Shown: positions 27,314 through 35,230, numbered from the stretch's first letter. The stretch: 64,000 nucleotides of DNA from Schaedlerella glycyrrhizinilytica_A (GCF_042852765.1 NZ_AP031414.1); one strand, 5' to 3'. Program-made: numbers and translations. The notes: generated by a model from the letters alone, not told the origin.

Positions 27314-28227
27314 ATTTGAAACAGTTGGAAGCTTTTGTGGAGGTGGCGGAGAAAAATAGTTTCTCCAAAGCGGCGAAGTCGTTGTATTTGACACAGCCGA
27401 CCGTGAGCGCACATATTTCGGCGCTTGAGAAAGAATTGGGCAGCAGGCTTTTGATCCGCAACACAAAAGAAGTGGAACTTTCCGAGTCGGGGAAGCGTCT
27501 GTATGAATATGCAAAACAGATCGTACTTTTGACGGCGCAGATCGAGCAGGAATTCGGAAAAAAAGAAAAACGCGGCGAGAAACCATATTTTACGATCGCG
27601 GCGTCGACGGTTCCGGCGCAGTATCTTCTTCCGAATATCCTGATGCGTTTCCGAAGCCTGTATCCGATGGAGCAGTTCCGCATTCTTGAGAGCGACAGCG
27701 CGAGGGTTGTCGAGAAAGTGGCGGCGCGCAGGGCGGATATCGGACTGACGGGAACGGATGCGGCAGGGAAATATTGCGAATTTGTTCCGTTTTATGAGGA
27801 CGAACTGATCGTGATCACACCGAATTCCGTGAAATATCAGAACCGGAAACAGAGCGGCAGCGCGCTGGAATGGATCGCAGGCGAGCCGATGCTTTTACGG
27901 GAAGAGGGGTCAGGCACGAGAAAGGAAGCGATGAAACTTTTGCAGAGAGCCGGGATTGAGGAATCGAAACTTCAGGTGATCGCCAGCATCGAAAATCCGG
28001 AGACGATCAAACGGTCGGTCGCAAGCGGAATGGGGATTTCGATCTTATCCGCATTGTCGGCACAGGATGCGGTGAGCAGCGGACAGGTGCTTGCATTTTC
28101 TTTGGGAGAAGAGAGAAGCACACGGGAGATTTATGCCGTCTATAACAAAAATTTTCAGCTTTCTGCCGGAGCAAGCCGCTTTTTAAAGCTGATCCACAAA
28201 ATGTATCCGGTTTCGGAGCAGAAATAA
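27310..28227 (+). CDS. LysR family transcriptional regulator of selenium metabolism
   Basis: A 305-aa LysR regulator with an N-terminal winged helix (MNLKQLEAFVEVAEKNSFSK, then QPTVSAHISALEKELGSRLL) and a periplasmic-binding-like effector domain. It belongs to the type found next to selB and selenium genes in Clostridia. The effector is unknown. It overlaps selB by 4 bases and ends before a terminator at 28261-28300, so it closes the first selenium transcript. Confidence 0.88.
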   Translation: MNLKQLEAFVEVAEKNSFSKAAKSLYLTQPTVSAHISALEKELGSRLLIRNTKEVELSESGKRLYEYAKQIVLLTAQIEQEFGKKEKRGEKPYFTIAASTVPAQYLLPNILMRFRSLYPMEQFRILESDSARVVEKVAARRADIGLTGTDAAGKYCEFVPFYEDELIVITPNSVKYQNRKQSGSALEWIAGEPMLLREEGSGTRKEAMKLLQRAGIEESKLQVIASIENPETIKRSVASGMGISILSALSAQDAVSSGQVLAFSLGEERSTREIYAVYNKNFQLSAGASRFLKLIHKMYPVSEQK

Positions 28228-28260
28228 GGAAGATTTCCTGAAAAAAAGAATGAAGTGCGA

Positions 28261-28300
28261 CAGACTGCTTATAGATTTTATCAATAAGTAGTCTGTTTTA
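28261..28300 (+). terminator. rho-independent terminator after the LysR gene
   Basis: CAGACTGCTTAT pairs with ATAAGTAGTCTG and is followed by TTTTATT. It separates yedF-selDAB-lysR from the next selenium genes. Confidence 0.8.
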
Positions 28301-28313
28301 TTATACCTTTCAA

Positions 28314-28343
28314 TTAGACGAACGGAGAGGAATTTCGTATACT
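28314..28343 (+). promoter_or_regulatory. weak promoter candidate for the second selenium transcript
   Basis: TTAGAC (28314-28319), 18-base spacer and TATACT (28338-28343) lie 40 bases before the cysteine desulfurase-like gene. The -35 box is a poor match. Confidence 0.4.
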
Positions 28344-28382
28344 AAAGAAAGGGAAGATGCAGAGGACAGACGAGGTGAGAGA

Positions 28383-29516
28383 ATGATTTATATGGATAAT
28401 GCGGCGACGACGATGCAGAAACCGCCGCAGGTGGCGGAAGCGGTCGTCCTTGCGATGGGCACGCTTGGAAACGCCGGACGTGGGGCGAGCGAAGCGTCTC
28501 TTGGCGCGGCGCGTGTGATCTATGAGACGCGGGAGCAGTTGTGCCGGCTGTTTCACGGCGAAGATCCGCGGCAGATCGTATTTACGTTGAATGCGACGGA
28601 AAGTCTGAATACGGCGATCGGGGGATTGATCGATCCGGGAGATCATGTCATCACAACGGCGATGGAACATAATTCGGTGCTTCGCCCGCTGTATGCGTGT
28701 GGGCAGACGGGGACAGAAGTGACGATCCTGGGATGTGATGAAAAAGGAAATATTTCTTATGAGAAACTGGAAGCGGCTATCCGGGAAAATACAAAAGCGA
28801 TCATCTGTACCCACGGATCCAATCTGACGGGAAATCTGAACGATGCGAAAAAAATCGGCGCGATCGCAAAAAAGCACGGAGTATTGTTTGTACTGGATGC
28901 GTCGCAGACAGCGGGGCATGTGCCGGTCGACGTACAGGAAATGCAGATTGACGTGTTATGCTTCACCGGACATAAAGGATTGCTCGGACCGCAGGGAACC
29001 GGCGGGATGTATGTACGCCCGGGAGTGCAGATCCGTCCGCTGAAACGGGGCGGAAGCGGGATCGATACATACAATAAAGATCATCCGCCGCAGATGCCGA
29101 CCGTGTTGGAGGCAGGCACGCTCAACGGTCATGGGATCGCAGGACTCAACGCCGCACTCTATTATATAGAAGAAACAGGTTTGGAAACGATTGGCAATCT
29201 TGCTCTGGAACGAATGAGGAGATTCTATGACGGTGTGTCGCGGATTCCGGGCGTGACGGTGTACGGCGATTTTTCTCAAAAAGACCGCTGTCCGATCGTC
29301 TCGTTGAATGTGAGGGACTATGATTCTGCGGAGGTCAGCGATGAATTGCTTATGACCTATGGGATCACGACCAGACCCGGCGGACATTGCGCGCCGCTGA
29401 TGCACGAAGCGCTCGGAAATGTAGAACAAGGCGCGGTGCGATTCAGTTTTTCCCATTACAATACGGAGGCGGAAGTGGAGGACGCCATCCGGGCGATCCG
29501 GGAGATCGCCGAATAA
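28383..29516 (+). CDS. cysteine desulfurase-like PLP enzyme of the selenium locus
   Basis: A 377-aa class V aminotransferase-fold enzyme. The N-terminus MIYMDNAATTMQKPPQV, the PLP lysine in CFTGHKGLLGPQG and the catalytic Cys in TRPGGHCAPLMHEALG match the cysteine desulfurase/selenocysteine lyase family. It would release sulfur or selenium from cysteine or selenocysteine as a protein-bound persulfide or selenide. Its place before yedE suggests feeding selenium to SelD or to a selenium-containing cofactor; this is inference. Confidence 0.88.
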   Translation: MIYMDNAATTMQKPPQVAEAVVLAMGTLGNAGRGASEASLGAARVIYETREQLCRLFHGEDPRQIVFTLNATESLNTAIGGLIDPGDHVITTAMEHNSVLRPLYACGQTGTEVTILGCDEKGNISYEKLEAAIRENTKAIICTHGSNLTGNLNDAKKIGAIAKKHGVLFVLDASQTAGHVPVDVQEMQIDVLCFTGHKGLLGPQGTGGMYVRPGVQIRPLKRGGSGIDTYNKDHPPQMPTVLEAGTLNGHGIAGLNAALYYIEETGLETIGNLALERMRRFYDGVSRIPGVTVYGDFSQKDRCPIVSLNVRDYDSAEVSDELLMTYGITTRPGGHCAPLMHEALGNVEQGAVRFSFSHYNTEAEVEDAIRAIREIAE

Positions 29517-29580
29517 CAGTCTGCTGTGCCGACAGTTTGGCACAGGCATTCTACAAAAAGGAAAAGGAGAGTAATAGGCT

Positions 29581-30675
29581 ATGAATTTATCAGACTCAAA
29601 GAAAAAACTTGCGTTGGCGGGCATCGTATGCGGACTTGTGGCGGTATGTCTTGCCATCTATGGAAATCCGGCGAATATGGCATTTTGTATCGCGTGCTTC
29701 ATCCGTGATATGGCAGGTGCGCTTGGGATGCATCAGGCGGAGGTCGTTCAGTATGCGAGACCGGAGATCATCGGACTGGTGCTGGGTGCGTTTATCATTT
29801 CATTTGCAACAAAAGAATATCGTTCCACCGGGGGGGCATCTCCGATGATCCGTTTTGTGCTTGGGATGATCATTATGATCGGATCGCTTGTATTCTTAGG
29901 CTGTCCGCTGCGTATGGTCCTCAGAATGTCCGCGGGCGACGGAAATGCGTGGGTGGCGCTGATCGGATTTATCCTCGGCGTGGGAACCGGAGCGTTTGCA
30001 TTGAAGAAAGGGTTCAGTCTGGGACGCGCCTATGTGACGAATAAAACAGGCGGCATGGTACTGCCGGCGCTGATGGTGGGCGTGCTGCTGCTGAGTGTGT
30101 TTACGTCGCTTCTGAAATCCAGTGAATCCGGTCCGGGAAGCATGCATGCGCCGCTGATCCTTTCTCTGATCGGCGGGCTGATCTTCGGAGCGTTTGCACA
30201 GAAATCCAGAATGTGCTTTGCAGGCGGTATCCGCGACGTGATCCTGATGAAAAATTTTGATCTGCTGACCGTGATCGTCGGATTATTTGCGGTGATGCTT
30301 GTGTACAATCTTGTGAGCGGCAATTTCGTGTTGGGATTCAACACACCGGGTGTGATCGCCCATTCCGAACATCTGTGGAATATTCTTGGAATGTATGCGG
30401 TCGGATTTGCGGCAGTGTTGGCAGGGGGATGTCCGCTGCGCCAGCTGATCTTGGCAGGACAGGGATCTTCCGATTCCGCAGTGACGGTTCTCGGAATGTT
30501 TGTCGGGGCGGCGCTCTGCCACAATTTCGGACTGGCTTCCAGCGGAACGTCCCTGAATCCGGAGACGAAAGAACTGGTGGCGGGAGCAGTGACGACCAAC
30601 GGAAAGATCGCGCTTGTGATCTGCATCGTCGTTTGTTTTGTGATCGCATTTACGAATAAAAGAAAAGAAGCGTAG
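29581..30675 (+). CDS. yedE: YedE family putative selenium transporter
   Basis: A 364-aa membrane protein of the YeeE/YedE family with about nine hydrophobic segments. Family motifs with conserved Cys are present: FLGCPLRMVLRMSAGDGNAW, RMCFAGGIRD and LAGGCPLRQLILAGQG. Members move thiosulfate or, in selenium loci, a selenium compound. AAAGGAGAG precedes ATG 29581. The TusA-like gene follows after 13 bases, a pairing typical of YedE with a sulfurtransferase partner. Confidence 0.9.
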   Translation: MNLSDSKKKLALAGIVCGLVAVCLAIYGNPANMAFCIACFIRDMAGALGMHQAEVVQYARPEIIGLVLGAFIISFATKEYRSTGGASPMIRFVLGMIIMIGSLVFLGCPLRMVLRMSAGDGNAWVALIGFILGVGTGAFALKKGFSLGRAYVTNKTGGMVLPALMVGVLLLSVFTSLLKSSESGPGSMHAPLILSLIGGLIFGAFAQKSRMCFAGGIRDVILMKNFDLLTVIVGLFAVMLVYNLVSGNFVLGFNTPGVIAHSEHLWNILGMYAVGFAAVLAGGCPLRQLILAGQGSSDSAVTVLGMFVGAALCHNFGLASSGTSLNPETKELVAGAVTTNGKIALVICIVVCFVIAFTNKRKEA

Positions 30676-30688
30676 GAGGGAATCAGCC

Positions 30689-30892
30689 ATGAAAATAGTA
30701 GACGCAAGAGGACTTTCCTGTCCGGAACCGTTGATGCTGACGGCGGAGGCATTGAAAAATTCCGATGAATCTGTTAAAATTCTTGTGACAGAACCGCATC
30801 AGAAAATGAATGTGGAAAAATATGCAAAGGATCACGGCAGAAAGGCAGTTTCCACGGAAAGTGGAGATGGATTTGAAATCGTGATAGAGTAG
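30689..30892 (+). CDS. TusA-like sulfurtransferase domain protein
   Basis: A 67-aa single-domain TusA/SirA-fold protein. The conserved Cys lies in DARGLSCPEPLML, the sulfur- or selenium-carrying residue of the family. It sits directly between yedE and a DUF3343 gene. It probably accepts the element from YedE. It is a second copy of the domain already present at the N-terminus of YedF. Confidence 0.88.
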   Translation: MKIVDARGLSCPEPLMLTAEALKNSDESVKILVTEPHQKMNVEKYAKDHGRKAVSTESGDGFEIVIE

Positions 30893-30895
30893 AGG

Positions 30896-31132
30896 ATGAG
30901 ACAGAAAGAATTAAAACTGATCGTGACATTTCATACAACGGCAGATGCGATGGCGATGGAAAAAGCGTGTAAAAACGCAGCGGTTCCGGGGAGATTGATC
31001 CCGGTTCCGAGGATGATCTCTGCCGGCTGCGGACTGGCATGGTGCGCCGGACTTGAGAACAGGGTGCAGATCGTTGGATTGATGGAACAGACCGGGATCG
31101 AGCAGGAAGAACTGCATGAGTGTATGGTCTGA
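30896..31132 (+). CDS. DUF3343 family protein
   Basis: A 78-aa protein that matches the DUF3343 pattern: LIVTFHTTADAMAMEKACKN, then GRLIPVPRMISAGCGLAWCA, with the strongly conserved Cys pair in SAGCGLAWC. Members recur beside yedE/yedF and selenium genes. The function is not known; the Cys residues suggest thiol or selenol handling. It starts 3 bases after the TusA-like stop and ends 8 bases before selC. Confidence 0.85.
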   Translation: MRQKELKLIVTFHTTADAMAMEKACKNAAVPGRLIPVPRMISAGCGLAWCAGLENRVQIVGLMEQTGIEQEELHECMV

Positions 31133-31140
31133 GTGATTTT

Positions 31141-31240
31141 GGGGGCAGAAAGGCGACTGGTGTGTCTCCTGGTCTTCAAAACCAGTGTGGGGCTTAAAGA
31201 AGAAGTCCCGGGTGGGTTCGATTCCCACATGTCCCCGCCA
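31141..31240 (+). tRNA. selC: tRNA-Sec (anticodon UCA)
   Basis: The anticodon stem CTGGT/ACCAG encloses the loop CTTCAAA with anticodon TCA at 31176-31178. A long variable arm (GGGGCTT / AAGTCCC), a T arm GTGGG-TTCGATT-CCCAC and a 3' encoded CCA complete it. The acceptor pairs GGGGGCA with TGTCCCC; the eighth pair expected for tRNA-Sec is a G-A mismatch here. The D arm AGGCGA/TCTCCT has six positions with one mismatch. It is directly followed by a terminator. Confidence 0.93.
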
Positions 31241-31267
31241 AAAAAGAAAAAGCAAAGATGATAGGAA

Positions 31268-31307
31268 AGACAGTTGATTTCACATAAGAAATTGATTGTC
31301 TTTTTTT
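31268..31307 (+). terminator. rho-independent terminator after selC
   Basis: AGACAGTTGATTT pairs with AAATTGATTGTCT (two G-U pairs) and is followed by T residues. The T-run merges with the start of repeat copy 2. Confidence 0.85.
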
Positions 31308-31397
31308 GTATAGACGACGAGCCAAAGTCCGGGCTTGCCGAGACCTTGGCGATTGCTTACAATCCCGGAATGTGCCTTTTGGCACTTCCGGTGATTT
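31303..31397. repeat. 95-bp palindromic repeat element (copy 2)
   Basis: Nearly identical to 3215-3310, in the same orientation relative to the window, with one base fewer (CTTGCCGAGACC against CTTGCCTGAGACC) and a few substitutions. It keeps the same hairpin and interleaved pairings. It is intergenic here and starts at the T-run of the selC terminator. Confidence 0.85.
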
Positions 31398-31581
31398 GAA
31401 AGATTTCATGCCGCAGTAAAAGGTCTGGGCACGATTTTTAAGACCGGTTTAAAAGTGTTGCTTTGGCAGGTGTTGATTTGTTATAAAAAGATTGTATTTA
31501 TCGTCTTTTTTCTTGTACAGAATTTACAGATAAGATATAATAAGAGCATGTAACTTTTGAGAGAGATAAAAGGTATTACCT
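31398..31581 (+). promoter_or_regulatory. promoter region of the ECF sigma factor gene
   Basis: TTGTAC (31513-31518), a 17-base spacer and TATAAT (31536-31541) make a good housekeeping-type promoter 41 bases before the sigma factor gene. Nothing else is seen in this stretch. Confidence 0.65.
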
Positions 31582-32103
31582 ATGAAAGAAGAACTGTTTG
31601 GCAGACATGGGACCGTCAATGCAGAGACGGCGATTTATACTTACGGAGAGATGGTTTACAGGCTCGCATTGATCCAGATGAAGAACAGGAGCGAAGCGGA
31701 CGATGTGTTTCAGGAAGTGTTTCTGAGACTGGTCAAATATAAAGACAGGATCCGGAGTGAAGAACATCTGAAAGCATGGCTTTTGCGGGTGACATTAAAC
31801 TGCTGTAAAAAAGAGTTCGACAAAGCCTTTCGCAGGAATACCGTTGCGATGGAAAAGGAATGCAAAAGCGAAGAAAGTTATGAGATGGAGATGCCGGGTA
31901 ATCCGGTGTATGAAGCGGTTCTTGCACTTCCGGAGAATTATAAAAGCGTCGTGCACCTGTTCTATTATGAGCAGTATTCCGTGCGGGAGATCGGCAAGAT
32001 TCTGGAAGTTTCAGAGTCTGTCGTCAAGACGCGGCTTTACCGTGGACGCGAGATGTTGAAAGAAGCGTTGAAAGGAGAGTGGGAGAGTGCAGGAAGAATT
32101 TAG
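31582..32103 (+). CDS. ECF-type RNA polymerase sigma factor
   Basis: A 173-aa sigma-70 family protein with only regions 2 and 4. Region 2 includes NRSEADDVFQEVFLRLVKYKDRI. Region 4 has LPENYKSVVHLFYYEQYSVREIGKILEVSESVVKTRLYRGR, the HTH for the -35 element. It overlaps the next gene, a membrane protein with the layout of an anti-sigma factor, by 17 bases. Regulon and signal are unknown. Confidence 0.92.
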   Translation: MKEELFGRHGTVNAETAIYTYGEMVYRLALIQMKNRSEADDVFQEVFLRLVKYKDRIRSEEHLKAWLLRVTLNCCKKEFDKAFRRNTVAMEKECKSEESYEMEMPGNPVYEAVLALPENYKSVVHLFYYEQYSVREIGKILEVSESVVKTRLYRGREMLKEALKGEWESAGRI

Positions 32104-32623
32104 AGAAGAATATCGAAAAGCCAATGACAGTGTTCATGTACCGGAAGAACTGATGGAGCGGACGGTAAAGGCAGTCAGAACCGAGGAGCGCAGACAGAAG
32201 ACGACGTATTTTTGGAAATATGCGGCGATGGCGGCATGTGTCTGTATTGTCTGTTTTGGCGGCTGGAAACTGACGATGGGTGATCGGATCCGCGTGCAGG
32301 ATGTGACATTTTCTTCCGGAGAGATGCAGATCGGGCTGACCCTTGGGAATCAAGAGGCGAAGCCGGATGGTGAGGAGAAAAAAGAACAGCTTACGGTTGA
32401 GATATATCAGATGGAAGAAAAGGGGAACGTTCCGGAAGAATTGTGGGCGGTGGAACCGAGCCGGATCAATGGAGAAGAGGTTTTCCTTGGACAGACGGAA
32501 GACGGCAGACTTCATGCAGCATATGAAACAGGCGGACAGATTTACTATATAATAGAAGAAAGCGGCGACCGCGATTTTCTGATCGAATATTTGAAAAATA
32601 ATTATTTTAAATTTTATATCTGA
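32087..32623 (+). CDS. putative anti-sigma factor (single-pass membrane protein)
   Basis: A 178-aa protein starting at GTG 32087 (AAAGGAG upstream). About 45 cytoplasmic residues are followed by one transmembrane segment (WKYAAMAACVCIVCFGGW) and an extracytoplasmic domain of about 110 residues. Position and topology fit an anti-sigma factor for the upstream ECF protein. I do not recognise a named anti-sigma domain. The integrated element begins about 60 bases after its stop. Confidence 0.7.
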   Translation: MQEEFREEYRKANDSVHVPEELMERTVKAVRTEERRQKTTYFWKYAAMAACVCIVCFGGWKLTMGDRIRVQDVTFSSGEMQIGLTLGNQEAKPDGEEKKEQLTVEIYQMEEKGNVPEELWAVEPSRINGEEVFLGQTEDGRLHAAYETGGQIYYIIEESGDRDFLIEYLKNNYFKFYI

Positions 32624-32684
32624 TTTTTGATTATCCGCATAAACACTATACTTTCAAACATTTTGAAGTATAGAAAACTATTCA

Positions 32685-32710
32685 TTTTACCACGAATTTA
32701 CCACGATTGA
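32685..32710. repeat. left-end direct repeats (probable integrase arm sites)
   Basis: TTTTACCACGAATTTACCACG contains two tandem copies of TTTACCACGA-like units. The same unit recurs at the right end after int. Tn916-type integrases bind such DR2 arm sites near the element ends. Confidence 0.6.
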
Positions 32711-32740
32711 ATGAGCCTTGATATGACACAAAAACAACAT

Positions 32741-32777
32741 GGGAGATAGCACAAATATCTGTGTATCTCCCGTTTTT
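32741..32777. terminator. terminator at the left end of the element
   Basis: GGGAGATAGCACA pairs with TGTGTATCTCCC and has T-rich tracts on both sides, so it could work in both directions. It closes the leftward Orf8-like transcript. Confidence 0.65.
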
Positions 32778-32793
32778 CATTCATGTAGTATGA

Positions 32794-33033
32794 TTATTTT
32801 ACTCTGATTTCAAATTTCAAGATTGCTTTCATCATTTCTGTATGGATTTGACCTTTTAATTCTTCATCAACCTGCATAATGATTTTACCACTTTCAGAGT
32901 GGTAAAACGGACGCAAGCATAATTTACATATATAAGCGTCATAAAACTTCAAAATCTCTCTTATGGCAGTTTCATTTCCAGCAGACGCTTGACATATTAC
33001 TTTTAATGTAGGGTAGCCATATTCTTTTTTCAT
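32794..33033 (-). CDS. Tn916 Orf8-like helix-turn-helix regulatory protein
   Basis: A 79-aa protein resembling the helix-turn-helix protein encoded beside the Orf7 sigma-like protein in Tn916-type elements. Features are PTLKVICQASAGNETAIREILKFYDAYI, then a conserved segment about IIMQVDEELKGQIHTEMMKAI. It lies 4 bases downstream of the Orf7-like gene. In Tn916 these proteins help transcription of transfer and excision genes. Confidence 0.75.
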   Translation of the reverse strand: MKKEYGYPTLKVICQASAGNETAIREILKFYDAYICKLCLRPFYHSESGKIIMQVDEELKGQIHTEMMKAILKFEIRVK

Positions 33034-33037
33034 TGGT

Positions 33038-33457
33038 TCAATTCCTTTCTTTCAATACTGTTTTTAGTTTCTTCAATCCGTTACTTCTTCTGCGATAAAT
33101 AGCAGAACGTGATACATGATATAATTCGGCTATTTCTTGGTCGCTCATACTTTGAAAATAGCGTAATAGAATTACATCACGCTCTTTATTCGATAACTTA
33201 TATAAAGCAACAGCAAGTTTCTCATTTGATATTTGAATTGTAAAATTCAAGACTTCAAACGAAATGTAATCACAAGAATAGTTATCCTTAGTTACACATT
33301 CAACATTTTTCGTATCTGATAATTCACAGAATAAAACTTCACGCTTAGAACGTCTTGCAAACTGTCTGTTTCTGTTTTTTACTGTGCATTTAATAACAGT
33401 CATCATCAAAGCATTAAACTGTATTCTAACGATATGCTCGAAAGAAGATGGGTTCAT
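33038..33457 (-). CDS. Tn916 Orf7-like sigma-70 family regulator
   Basis: A 139-aa sigma-like protein. The C-terminal region-4-type HTH is clear: LSNKERDVILLRYFQSMSDQEIAELYHVSRSAIYRRRSNG. The N-terminal part lacks a full region 2. AAAGGAGGTGAGATT precedes ATG 33457, which is preferred over the in-frame ATG 33478. It is the first gene of the leftward regulatory pair. Confidence 0.85.
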   Translation of the reverse strand: MNPSSFEHIVRIQFNALMMTVIKCTVKNRNRQFARRSKREVLFCELSDTKNVECVTKDNYSCDYISFEVLNFTIQISNEKLAVALYKLSNKERDVILLRYFQSMSDQEIAELYHVSRSAIYRRRSNGLKKLKTVLKERN

Positions 33458-33541
33458 AATCTCACCTCCTTTCCGCATACGCTGAAATATATAAACGGAG
33501 ATACCGTCTATATCTTTGGAAAATACAAAAAGAAGAACAAG

Positions 33542-33582
33542 AAAAAAGTCCGTACAAAATATACCGTCTGTACGAACTTTTA
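33542..33582. terminator. bidirectional terminator-like hairpin
   Basis: AAGTCCGTACA and TGTACGAACTT form a stem with A-rich left and T-rich right flanks. It lies between the amidase gene and the Orf7-like gene, so it ends the amidase transcript reading leftward. The rest of 33458-33755 shows only an AT-rich spacer. Confidence 0.65.
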
Positions 33583-33755
33583 ATATTGTAAAATATTTAG
33601 TTGTTGATAAAATGCTGTTAGGTAGTGCATAATCGTATAAGATTATTCCTAAAACTTTCCACAGCAGTTACTTTCAATGCTTTTATATCTTGCTTTTTTA
33701 GTCCTATCATAATAACCTTTCTTATCATAATTGCAAATTTATAAATTCATTAGTA

Positions 33756-34451
33756 TTAAAACTGAAATTCAAATACATTACTAAAATCATTGTTCAAGAC
33801 ATAATAAACTTTATTTTTTTCTGTAGAATATACAAATGAAACCCTAGTTGCCCACAAGTCTTTTTGAGAAACAGATTTTAATACTTTAAATGCGTCATTT
33901 ACTGAAAAATCTTTATCATATCCTGCCAATAACTCTTTAGCCACTTCGTATCTTGTATCCCCAGAAACAATGTACGGCTTTGTTATATCTGGTTTTAGAA
34001 TAGAATAATTTGTAATAAGTGAAAAATTTTCTTGTTCATATCTATACCCAATTCCGGGTTCAATAATTAAAACTCGTCCTTTTTTATCAGAAAGCATAGC
34101 TTGCATAGTAGCATCTGGTGCATAAATAATTTTTTTCTTTTTAACAATGTCCAAGGCTTTATCAAAAGAAATCTCTGCCTTAATGAATTTTTCTGTTAAT
34201 TCAGATATTGTAATACAATCCTCGCTTTCTATATACCTTGCATTTTCATTACCATGAACATAAAGAAGTGTTCCTACATTACCATTTTTATTTATCCCAT
34301 GAAATGAATGATACATACCGTCAGGCATTTTAATACCAATATAAAATCTATTTTCTTCGGTAATTACAGTATGATCCCATACAGAAAGGTCAATATCAAA
34401 ATTAAAACCAACAATTTTATCTATACCATTGTAAACAAATCTTGTACACAT
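33756..34451 (-). CDS. N-terminal-nucleophile amidase, choloylglycine hydrolase/acyltransferase-like
   Basis: A 231-aa protein starting Met-Cys (MCTRFVYNG). After Met removal, Cys becomes the catalytic nucleophile, as in bile salt hydrolase, penicillin V acylase and related linear-amide C-N hydrolases. GFNFDIDLSVW corresponds to the conserved Asn/Asp region after the nucleophile, and LITNYSILKP and SGDTRYEVAKELL to the later Asn and Arg regions. It is shorter than bile salt hydrolases (about 320 aa). The true start is ATG 34451 with GAGGAG upstream; an extension to 34466 would bury the Cys. The substrate is unknown. It is divergent from, and probably repressed by, the TetR gene. Confidence 0.75.
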   Translation of the reverse strand: MCTRFVYNGIDKIVGFNFDIDLSVWDHTVITEENRFYIGIKMPDGMYHSFHGINKNGNVGTLLYVHGNENARYIESEDCITISELTEKFIKAEISFDKALDIVKKKKIIYAPDATMQAMLSDKKGRVLIIEPGIGYRYEQENFSLITNYSILKPDITKPYIVSGDTRYEVAKELLAGYDKDFSVNDAFKVLKSVSQKDLWATRVSFVYSTEKNKVYYVLNNDFSNVFEFQF

Positions 34452-34490
34452 ATACTCACTCCTCAAAATACTACTTCAAATAGTTATTTA

Positions 34491-34505
34491 ACTAATTCAA
34501 TTAGT
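34491..34505. promoter_or_regulatory. TetR operator copy 1 at the amidase promoter
   Basis: ACTAATTCAATTAGT is a perfect palindrome about a central C. On the minus strand it follows a promoter (TTGACT near 34534, 17-base spacer, TAAAAT) and covers the transcription start. The same palindrome recurs 81 bases away. Confidence 0.7.
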
Positions 34506-34563
34506 ATTTTAAAATGTTTTTGTAGGAAAGTCAATAAATAATCATAATTTTCTAATTGTGTTA

Positions 34564-34592
34564 TTGACTACACTAATTCAATTAGCTAGAAT
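34564..34592 (+). promoter_or_regulatory. tetR promoter with operator copy 2 between -35 and -10
   Basis: TTGACT (34564-34569), 17-base spacer and TAGAAT (34587-34592) form the promoter. The spacer contains CTAATTCAATTAG, the same palindrome as 34491-34505. This predicts autoregulation and joint control of the divergent amidase. Confidence 0.72.
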
Positions 34593-34628
34593 TGTGTTTG
34601 TATGATATTTTGAATGAGGTGCATAACT

Positions 34629-35186
34629 ATGAAAACCACTAAAGAAGCAGTAATAAAAGCAACATCAGACTTAGCAGATGAAAAAGGATTAAATAACGTT
34701 TCGTTAAAAGCTGTTGCTCAAAAATTAAACATTCGTACACCATCTTTATATAATCACATAGAAAGTTTAGATAATCTTCTTTTAGAAGTTGCTCATAATG
34801 GTATGCGTGACATGAATGAAAGAATGATGAAAATTGCCGTTGGAAAAATAGGGAAAGAAGCAATTAAGTTAGTTTCTATCGAATACCTAAACTATATGAT
34901 TGAACACCCCGGAGTTTATGAAACAATTCAATGGGCTGTGTGGCACGGAACAGAGGAAACAGCAACCATTTTTAACAACTATCTTTCATTATTAACTACT
35001 CTTATCCAATCGTGCAGTCTTAACAAAGACAAAACACTTGAAATATTAAATATGCTTACTGGAATAATTCACGGTTATACAACTTTGCAATTAGGAAACG
35101 CTTTTTCTGCCTCAGATAAAGTTAGATTTGAATTAGCTGAAGCGATAGATACTTTATTAGTCGGGATTTTCCAGAAGTATAAATAA
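34629..35186 (+). CDS. TetR/AcrR family transcriptional regulator (WHG-type C-terminal domain)
   Basis: A 185-aa TetR repressor. The N-terminal HTH is GLNNVSLKAVAQKLNIRTPSLYNHIESLDNLL. The C-terminal ligand domain contains the AVWHGTEE segment typical of TetR proteins with a WHG domain. ATG 34629 has GAGGTG upstream. Two operator palindromes lie in the divergent spacer. It likely responds to the substrate or product of the adjacent amidase. Confidence 0.88.
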   Translation: MKTTKEAVIKATSDLADEKGLNNVSLKAVAQKLNIRTPSLYNHIESLDNLLLEVAHNGMRDMNERMMKIAVGKIGKEAIKLVSIEYLNYMIEHPGVYETIQWAVWHGTEETATIFNNYLSLLTTLIQSCSLNKDKTLEILNMLTGIIHGYTTLQLGNAFSASDKVRFELAEAIDTLLVGIFQKYK

Positions 35187-35193
35187 TATATTT

Positions 35194-35230
35194 AGGCTTG
35201 CAAATCAATACAGAACTGCAAGCCTTTTTC
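35194..35230 (+). terminator. rho-independent terminator after tetR
   Basis: AGGCTTGCA and TGCAAGCCT form a perfect 9-bp stem followed by TTTTTC. Confidence 0.85.

Noticed and set aside
32087..32623. Anti-sigma factor gene truncated by the integrated element
   Set aside because: The stop lies about 60 bases before the first element-type repeat, and the C-terminus shows no abrupt change, so there is no evidence for truncation.
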